A stretch of 38,059 bases of DNA. It comes from CAZBGL01 sp964491375 (GTDB lineage Bacteria > Desulfobacterota > Deferrisomatia > Deferrisomatales > Deferrisomataceae). This document shows positions 32,517-38,059 of the stretch, piece after piece. The notes beneath the pieces are model-generated. The model searched no databases. It had not been told where the DNA came from and was given only the letters and a program-made list of their open reading frames with translations. How positions within the stretch are numbered: the first letter of the stretch is position 1; every line of letters begins with the position of its first letter. The translations under genes were made by a program, and so were the position numbers. The stretch lies in assembly GCA_964491375.1 (NCBI GenBank), contig CAZBGL010000006.1, forward strand, positions 1 to 38,059, given 5' to 3'.

Positions 32517-32554
32517 AGAGGGACCCATGGCCGCGTGCCGGGGTCCCTCTTTTC
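32517..32554 (+). terminator. Terminator of tRNA-Val
   Basis: AGAGGGACCC (32517-32526) pairs perfectly with GGGTCCCTCT (32541-32550), followed by TTTTCG. It begins eight bases after the tRNA. Confidence 0.88.
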
Positions 32555-32690
32555 GTTCCCGTCCGCGAAAGGGGGCGGGGTCGGCGGGCTGCCGGATCCC
32601 GGACGAAAAGACCCCGAGGCCCTGCGCGCCGCGATCGATCGGAAGCGCCGAACGGCGCCACGCCATGGGTCGCAATCGAGGCGGCACAAC

Positions 32691-32723
32691 GAAAAACGGG
32701 CGCCCGGCGTTCCGGGCGCCCGT
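32691..32723 (-). terminator. Terminator of initiator tRNA
   Basis: On the minus strand ACGGGCGCCCGG pairs with CCGGGCGCCCGT around a short AACG loop, followed by a T-run (plus-strand AAAAA at 32692-32696). It begins 10 bases after the tRNA 3' end. Confidence 0.93.
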
Positions 32724-32733
32724 CCTCGGCAGG

Positions 32734-32810
<77 letters not shown>

Positions 32811-32822
32811 ACAGCGCTTCCC

Positions 32823-32850
32823 ATTATACGCACCGGGCGGGGCGTGTCAA
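32823..32850 (-). promoter_or_regulatory. Consensus sigma70 promoter of initiator tRNA
   Basis: On the minus strand a perfect TTGACA (32850-32845), 16-base spacer and perfect TATAAT (32828-32823), 13 bases before the tRNA 5' end. It is one of the few AT-rich patches in the window and is likely very strong. Confidence 0.9.
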
Positions 32851-32868
32851 GCCGAAGGGTCGTTTTGC

Positions 32869-32898
32869 TTGACGCCCGGGAGCAGCCATCCGTATGAT
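32869..32898 (+). promoter_or_regulatory. Candidate sigma70 promoter for mfd
   Basis: TTGACG (32869-32874), 18-base spacer, TATGAT (32893-32898), back to back with the initiator tRNA promoter. Predicted leader before the mfd ATG is about 50 bases. Confidence 0.65.
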
Positions 32899-32957
32899 CG
32901 ATATTTCGCGTTCTTCCGGCCCGACCTCCCGGCGCACCGCACCCCAGACGAAACCCC

Positions 32958-35900
32958 ATGGACACCGACGCACCCCCTCGCCGAGCCGGCGCCCGCCTCC
33001 AGGACCTGGTCCGCGCGATCCAGGGCGGCCCCGGCCCGGTCCGCGCCCAGGGACTGCGGGGATCGAGCCGGGCGTTCCTGCTCGCCCGGCTCCTGGAGGC
33101 CGCGCCGCGGCCGTACCTCGTGGTCACCCCGGACCTTTCGGAGGCCCGGCGGTTCGCGGCGGAGCTCGGGTTCTTCCTGGGCAGCGCGGCCGGCGCCCAT
33201 CCCTCGGACGCGCCGGTGGCCGTGCTCCCGGGCTGGGACGTGTCGCCGTTCGAGGGCATCCCCCCGGTGCCCGAGGTGTCGGCCGCGCGCATCGCCGCCC
33301 TGGCCCGGGCCCGTTCGCAAGGGGTTTTCGTGCTGGTGGTTCCGGCCTCCGGGCTGTTCCTGCGCACGCTGCCCCCCGAAGCGCTGGCCCGGACCACCCT
33401 GCGCGTGGAACCCGGACGGGAACTCGACCGGGACGAGTTCGTGCGCGCGCTCCTTCGGGCGGGATACCGGCGGGTGGGCCAGGTCCAGGAACGGGGGGAG
33501 GTGAGCGTGCGGGGCGGCATCGTGGACGTGTTCCCGCCGTTCTACGCCCGGGGCGTGCGGATCGAACTGTTCGGAGACGAGGTCGGGTCGGTGCGCTGGT
33601 TCGACCCGGACACCCAGCGCTCCGTGGGCCGGGCCGACCGGGTGGAGATCCTGCCCGCCCGCGAGGCCGTGGCCGAGCCCGCCGCGGTGGAGGCGGCGGC
33701 TCGCAGGCTCCGGTTGCGGTGCCGGGCGCTGGGGCTGTCGCGCCAGGAGACCGGCCGGGTGCTCGAGGCGTTCCGCGAGGAGGGTGCCTCGGGTCTGCGG
33801 GACGCGTTCTTCCCGTACCTGTACGATCGGGCCGTGGCGCTCTGGGAACACCTGCCCTCCGAAACCGTGGTGGTGCGGGAGGGGGGCGAGGCGGTGGAGG
33901 CCCACGGCCGGGAGTTCCTGGAGGACATGGCCTCGGCCCACCGCCGGGCCGAGGACCGGGGGCAGGCCGTGCCCGAGTTCGAGGCGGTGCTCGCCCCCTA
34001 CGGGGAGTGGGAGGCGTTCCGCAGGGCCCGGACCCTGCTCGACCTCACGGAACTCGAGGTGGAGGATCCGGCCGCGCGCACCCTGTCGTTCCGAACGCGC
34101 TCCAACGAGCACCTGGTGAGCGCGCTTCGCCGCAGGCGCGGGGAGCACCTGTTCCAGCCCCTGGCCGACGCGATCGCCTCGGCCCGCCGCCGGGGCGACC
34201 GGGTCTGGGTGGTGGCCCGTTCGCCCGGGGGGGCCAAGCGGCTGCGCGACCTCCTTGGGGGGTACGGCGTCCCCCTCCCGCCGGAGGAGCCGTTCCGGCC
34301 GGACGCCGAACCCGACGGCGCGGTGCACCTGGCCCTGGGCCCCCTGGAGCGGGGTTTCGCGTTTCCGGCCAAGGGCTTGTGGATCGTCACCGAGACCGAG
34401 GTCCTGGGCGAGAAGGTCCGGCGCCGCCCCCCCCGAAGGCCCCGGTTCCGGTCGAGCCTGGCGGATCTCAAACCCGGCGACCCCGTGGTCCACGTGGACT
34501 TCGGGGTGGGCGTCTACCGGGGGCTCGTGCACCTGGAGGCCGGGGGCGAGGAGGGGGACTACCTGCACCTGGAGTACGCGGGGGGCGACCGGCTGTACGT
34601 GCCGGTGACCCGGATCGGGCTGGTGCAGCGGTACAGCGCACCCGGCGAGGGGCCGCCGCGGCTCGACCGCCTGGGCGGAACGGCCTGGCAGAGGGCCCGG
34701 CAGAGGGCCCGGGAGGGCGTGGAGAAGCTCGCCCACGAACTGCTGGACCTGTACGCCCGCCGCCGGGTGGCCGAGCGCCCCCCCTACTCCCCCCCGGATC
34801 TGGCGTACCGGGAGTTCGAGGCCGCGTTCCCCTACGAGGAGACCCCCGACCAGATGGCCGCCATCGAGGCCGTCATGGAGGACCTGTCCGGCCCCCGTCC
34901 CATGGACCGGCTGGTGTGCGGCGACGTGGGCTACGGCAAGACCGAGGTGGCCCTGCGGGCCGCCTTCCGCGCCGTGCAGGACGGCCGGCAGGTGGCCGTG
35001 CTGGTGCCCACCACGGTGCTGGCGGCCCAGCACTTCCAGACCTTCCGGCGGCGGTTCGAGGGCTACCCGGTGATCGTGGAGGTGCTGTCGCGGTTCGTGC
35101 CGGCGGCCCGCCAGCGGGAGATCCTGAAACGGGTGGCCGAGGGCGCGGTGGACATCCTGGTGGGCACCCACCGCCTACTCCAGCGGGACGTGCGGTTCAA
35201 GGACCTGGGGCTCCTGGTGGTGGACGAGGAGCACCGGTTCGGCGTGGCCCAGAAAGAACGGCTCAAGAGGCTCCGCGCCCGCGTGGACGTGCTCACGCTC
35301 ACGGCCACGCCGATCCCCCGGACCCTCCACATGGCCCTGTCGGGCGTGCGGGACCTGTCCACCATCGAGACCCCGCCGGCCGACCGGCTGGCCGTGCGCA
35401 CGCGGGTGGCCCGCGCCGACGACGACCTGATCCGGGAGGCGATCCGGCGGGAACTGGCCCGGGGCGGCCAGGTGTTCTTCGTGCACAACCGGGTCCAGAC
35501 CATCGGGAGGGTGGCCGACCGGGTGCGGGCCCTGGTGCCCGAGGCCCGGGTGGGCGTGGGGCACGGACAGATGAGGGAGTCGGAGCTGGAACGGGTCATG
35601 GAGGCGTTCGTATCCGGCGAGATCGACGTGCTCGTGTGCACGGCGATCATCGAGTCGGGCCTGGACATCCCCCGGGCCAACACGATCCTCATCGACCGGG
35701 CCGACCAGTTCGGCCTGGCCGACCTGTACCAGCTCCGGGGCCGGGTGGGGCGCTCCAACCTCCGGGCCTATGCCTACCTCCTGGTGCCGGCGGAGAGCGA
35801 GCTCACCCCCGAGGCCCGCAGGCGTCTCCAGGTGCTCCAGGAGTTCAGCGACCTGGGGGCGGGCTTCCGCGTGGCCACCCACGACCTAGAGATCCGGGGG

Positions 35901-36455
35901 GCCGGGGAGCTGCTGGGCAAGGCCCAGTCGGGCCACATCGCGGCCATCGGGTTCGACCTGTACTCGGAACTGCTGGAGGAGGCGGTTCGCCGCCTCCGGG
36001 GCGAGCCGGTGGAAAGGCCGCCCGAGCCCGAGATCCGGCTCCGGGTCCCGGCCCACTTCCCGGCGGACTACGTGCCGGACCCGGCCCAGCGTCTGGAGCT
36101 GTACGAGCGGCTCACCCGCGTGCGCGGGCCCGACGAGGTGGACGAGATCGGGTACGAGATCGTCGACCGTTTCGGTCCGCTGCCGGGCCCCGTGGAGAAC
36201 CTGCTCGAGGTCATGAAGATCCGCTGCCGGCTGGTGGCGATGCGCGCCGTGGCCCTGGACTACACGGGCCGCTCCCTCGTGTTGGCCTTCGACGCGTCGC
36301 CCCGGGTGGACCCGGAGCGGATCCTCTCGCTCGTGCAAGAGGACCCGTCCGCCTACCGCGTCACCCCGGACCACCGCCTGGTCTGGAAGCTCGAGGCCCG
36401 AGCCCCGGACGAGGTCCTGGCCCGCGCCAGGGCCTTGTTGAACCGCCTGGGGTGA
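32958..36455 (+). CDS. mfd: Transcription-repair coupling factor Mfd
   Basis: 1165 residues, normal length. Mfd displaces RNA polymerase stalled at DNA lesions and recruits UvrA. In order: a UvrB-like N-terminal region (LRGSSRAFLLARLLEA, then RGGIVDVFPPFYARGVRIELFGDEV, the UvrA-contact fold); the RNA-polymerase interaction domain (KPGDPVVHVDFGVGVYRGL); the superfamily 2 translocase with Walker A CGDVGYGKTEVALRAA (about 653), DEEHRFGV (about 756), LTATPIPRTLHMAL and IESGLDIPRANTIL; and the C-terminal TRCF domain (about 1010 to the end). The ATG at 32958 lacks an obvious Shine-Dalgarno. First gene of an mfd-surA-pdxA run. Confidence 0.97.
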   Translation: MDTDAPPRRAGARLQDLVRAIQGGPGPVRAQGLRGSSRAFLLARLLEAAPRPYLVVTPDLSEARRFAAELGFFLGSAAGAHPSDAPVAVLPGWDVSPFEGIPPVPEVSAARIAALARARSQGVFVLVVPASGLFLRTLPPEALARTTLRVEPGRELDRDEFVRALLRAGYRRVGQVQERGEVSVRGGIVDVFPPFYARGVRIELFGDEVGSVRWFDPDTQRSVGRADRVEILPAREAVAEPAAVEAAARRLRLRCRALGLSRQETGRVLEAFREEGASGLRDAFFPYLYDRAVALWEHLPSETVVVREGGEAVEAHGREFLEDMASAHRRAEDRGQAVPEFEAVLAPYGEWEAFRRARTLLDLTELEVEDPAARTLSFRTRSNEHLVSALRRRRGEHLFQPLADAIASARRRGDRVWVVARSPGGAKRLRDLLGGYGVPLPPEEPFRPDAEPDGAVHLALGPLERGFAFPAKGLWIVTETEVLGEKVRRRPPRRPRFRSSLADLKPGDPVVHVDFGVGVYRGLVHLEAGGEEGDYLHLEYAGGDRLYVPVTRIGLVQRYSAPGEGPPRLDRLGGTAWQRARQRAREGVEKLAHELLDLYARRRVAERPPYSPPDLAYREFEAAFPYEETPDQMAAIEAVMEDLSGPRPMDRLVCGDVGYGKTEVALRAAFRAVQDGRQVAVLVPTTVLAAQHFQTFRRRFEGYPVIVEVLSRFVPAARQREILKRVAEGAVDILVGTHRLLQRDVRFKDLGLLVVDEEHRFGVAQKERLKRLRARVDVLTLTATPIPRTLHMALSGVRDLSTIETPPADRLAVRTRVARADDDLIREAIRRELARGGQVFFVHNRVQTIGRVADRVRALVPEARVGVGHGQMRESELERVMEAFVSGEIDVLVCTAIIESGLDIPRANTILIDRADQFGLADLYQLRGRVGRSNLRAYAYLLVPAESELTPEARRRLQVLQEFSDLGAGFRVATHDLEIRGAGELLGKAQSGHIAAIGFDLYSELLEEAVRRLRGEPVERPPEPEIRLRVPAHFPADYVPDPAQRLELYERLTRVRGPDEVDEIGYEIVDRFGPLPGPVENLLEVMKIRCRLVAMRAVALDYTGRSLVLAFDASPRVDPERILSLVQEDPSAYRVTPDHRLVWKLEARAPDEVLARARALLNRLG

Positions 36456-36522
36456 TGTGCTAGCTTGCCACGTTTCCAAATCTCTTCCCCGGTCCGGATC
36501 GCAACGGAGGCCCGTTTCCGCC

Positions 36523-37437
36523 ATGACCCGGCTGTTGTGCGCGCTGGTGTTCGTCCTGGTCTGGGCCCGGCCGGCTCCCGCCGTGGTGGTGGACGGCATC
36601 GCCGCGGTGGTGAACGGCCGGGTGATCACCCGGAGCGAGGTGGCCGCCCTGGCGGCGTTCAAGGAGCGCACGGGCCAGGCCACCGGGCCGTCGGAGGCCC
36701 GCCGGAGCGCTCTGGAAGACCTCATCGAGCGGGCCCTGGTGCAGGCCGAGGCCGAGCGCCTGGGCGTGCGGGTCACCGACGAGGATGTGGAGCGGGCGAT
36801 CCGCGAGATCGGCCGGCGCAACGGGCTGGAACCCCAGGCGGTGGTCCGGGCCCTGGAGGCCCAGGGGGTGAGCTACGACGAGTACGTGGAGGAGCTGCGC
36901 GCCCAGATCCGGCGCATGAAGCTGGCCGGCCGGGTGCTGCGGTTGCGCATGGAGGTGGGCGACGAGGACCTCCGCGAATATTATTTGAAAAACGTGGCCT
37001 CGTTCCGGGAACCCGACGCGGTGCGCCTGTACCACCTCCAGACCGCGGAACGGGTCACGGCCGAGGCGGCCCGGCGGCGGGTCCTGGCCGGGGAGGACTT
37101 CCGGCAGGTGGCCCGGGAGGTCTCCACCGGCCCGGACGCCCGGGACGGCGGCGACATGGGGTTCGTGCCCCTCCAGAACCTGAGCCCGGCCGTGCGCCGG
37201 GCGGTGGAGGGGTTGGGGCCCGGCCGGGTTTCCGAGGTGGTGGAGATCCGCGGCGCGTACCACGTGTTCTACGTGGCCGAGCGCCGGAAGGGGCGGGTCC
37301 TCCCGTTCGAGGAGGTCCGGGACCGCATCCGTGAGCGCTACTTCGAGGACCGCCAGGAGGAGCTCTACAAGGCCTGGCTCGATTCCCTGCGGGAGAAGGC
37401 CCGGATCGAGATCAAGTGGGACGGGGCGGGGACCTGA
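36523..37437 (+). CDS. SurA-like periplasmic peptidyl-prolyl isomerase
   Basis: 304 residues. Sec signal peptide MTRLLCALVFVLVWARPAPA, then a SurA N-terminal chaperone domain (VVDGIAAVVNGRVITRSEV, long helices to about residue 150) and one parvulin PPIC domain at about 165-265 (LYHLQTAERV, ARDGGDMGFVPLQNLSPAVR, GRVSEVVEIRGAYHVFYVAE). A C-terminal helix follows. E. coli SurA has two parvulin domains; single-domain forms are common in Deltaproteobacteria. It probably helps fold outer-membrane proteins. The ATG at 36523 is preceded by GGAGG. Placed between mfd and pdxA; surA-pdxA adjacency is also seen in E. coli. Confidence 0.9.
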   Translation: MTRLLCALVFVLVWARPAPAVVVDGIAAVVNGRVITRSEVAALAAFKERTGQATGPSEARRSALEDLIERALVQAEAERLGVRVTDEDVERAIREIGRRNGLEPQAVVRALEAQGVSYDEYVEELRAQIRRMKLAGRVLRLRMEVGDEDLREYYLKNVASFREPDAVRLYHLQTAERVTAEAARRRVLAGEDFRQVAREVSTGPDARDGGDMGFVPLQNLSPAVRRAVEGLGPGRVSEVVEIRGAYHVFYVAERRKGRVLPFEEVRDRIRERYFEDRQEELYKAWLDSLREKARIEIKWDGAGT

Positions 37438-37438
37438 G

Positions 37439-38059
37439 GTGTCCGGGCCCGCTCCCACGGCCAGCCGCCGGGTCCGCGTCGCACTGACCTGCGGGGAGCC
37501 GGCCGGTGTGGGCCCGGAGGTGGCGCTGAAGGCGCTGGCCGAAGGGGTCCCGGAGGCCGTGGAGCCGGTCCTGGTGGGGCACCGTGCCGCTTGGCAGCGG
37601 GCCGCCCGCCTGCTCGGCATGGGCGATCCCGCGGGCCGGTGGTGTTTGGAGGATCCCGGACCCGCGGGTCCGGCGGACTGGGACTGGGGCCGGCCCACGG
37701 CTCGGTCCGCCGAGGCCGCGGCCCGCGCCGTGGAGGCCGCGGTGGCCATGGCCCTGGAGGGGCGGGTGGACGGGGTGGTGACCGCTCCGCTGACCAAGGT
37801 GGGCCTCCGGGCCGCCGGCCGCCCCTTTCCGGGCCACACCGAGATGCTCGGGGCCCTGTGCGGAGGGCGTCCCGTGATGATGCTCGCCGGGCCGCGGCTG
37901 CGGGTGGCCCTGGTGACCACGCACGTGCCGCTGGCCCGGGTGCCCGGTGCGGTGACCCGGGAGCGGGTGGAGGCCGTCATCCGCGTGGTCCACCGGGCCC
38001 TCCGGGAGGACTTCGGGATCCCCCAGCCCCGGATCGCCGTGGCCGGGCTCAATCCCCAC
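37439..38059 (+). CDS. pdxA: 4-hydroxythreonine-4-phosphate dehydrogenase PdxA (3' end outside window)
   Basis: 207 residues visible, open to the last base, about two thirds of a PdxA (about 330). The enzyme oxidises 4-phosphohydroxy-L-threonine in the DXP-dependent pyridoxal-phosphate pathway. Signatures: VRVALTCGEPAGVGPEVALK (the usual GDPAGIGPE with Asp to Glu), VDGVVTAPLTKVGL, FPGHTEMLGAL with a metal-ligand His, RVALVTTHVPLARV, and IAVAGLNPH at the window end. The GTG at 37439 begins one base after the surA stop; no ATG is available upstream of the conserved N-terminus. The open 3' end is due to the window edge, not truncation. Confidence 0.93.
   Translation, partial: MSGPAPTASRRVRVALTCGEPAGVGPEVALKALAEGVPEAVEPVLVGHRAAWQRAARLLGMGDPAGRWCLEDPGPAGPADWDWGRPTARSAEAAARAVEAAVAMALEGRVDGVVTAPLTKVGLRAAGRPFPGHTEMLGALCGGRPVMMLAGPRLRVALVTTHVPLARVPGAVTRERVEAVIRVVHRALREDFGIPQPRIAVAGLNPH

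Overview
The window is a gene-dense, very GC-rich stretch of bacterial chromosome with no transposase, integrase, phage gene or CRISPR array. The gene content suggests a Gram-negative, Deltaproteobacteria/Desulfuromonadia-like organism (inference). It has LL-diaminopimelate aminotransferase, a small five-haem c-type cytochrome, a lipoprotein-processing pair (lgt, lspA), a SurA-type periplasmic chaperone and chemotaxis genes. About 33 genes were recognised, including two tRNAs and two genes cut by the window edges. Ten gene junctions are 4-base ATGA/GTGA stop-start overlaps, so most of the window is organised as translationally coupled operons.

Layout. 1-2429 (+): trkA (5' end missing) and trkH, a potassium uptake pair. 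2493-11879 (-): a housekeeping operon read right to left: rsmB, a PASTA-repeat membrane protein, rpe, ileS, lspA, lgt, a ChaN-PDZ lipoprotein, a small membrane protein and a small lipoprotein. A clear sigma70 promoter precedes rsmB. 12020-16003 (+): a compact chemotaxis operon (transducer with almost no periplasmic part, cheW, cheY, cheA). 16009-21369 (-): thermonuclease-like protein, M48 protease with TPRs, DUF815 AAA ATPase, and a RelA/SpoT homologue whose hydrolase domain looks intact and whose synthetase domain looks dead. 21394-24243 (+): a MoxR-type AAA ATPase and a 658-residue protein with a TraB/PrgY-like N-terminal domain. 24244-24533: a structured, gene-free junction. 24534-28279 (-): dapL, queC (broken by a one-base frameshift), a CDP-alcohol phosphatidyltransferase, a nitroreductase and the multihaem cytochrome. 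28588-30702 (+): a double-Cache chemoreceptor behind a near-perfect sigma28 promoter. 31011-32810: radA, tRNA-Val(CAC) and initiator tRNA-Met, each tRNA with its own promoter and terminator. 32958-38059 (+): mfd, a SurA-like foldase and the start of pdxA.

The observations most worth following are these: the MoxR/TraB-like gene pair as a possible uncharacterised module; the thermonuclease/M48/DUF815/RSH operon with a hydrolase-only RSH; the queC frameshift in a run of four C; the sigma28 promoter tying the 28588 receptor to the flagellar regulon; an abrupt codon-usage switch inside that receptor; and the folded intergenic element at 24353-24510. No complete, obviously new defence or mobile system was found. 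The MoxR/TraB-like pair is the best candidate for something undescribed.
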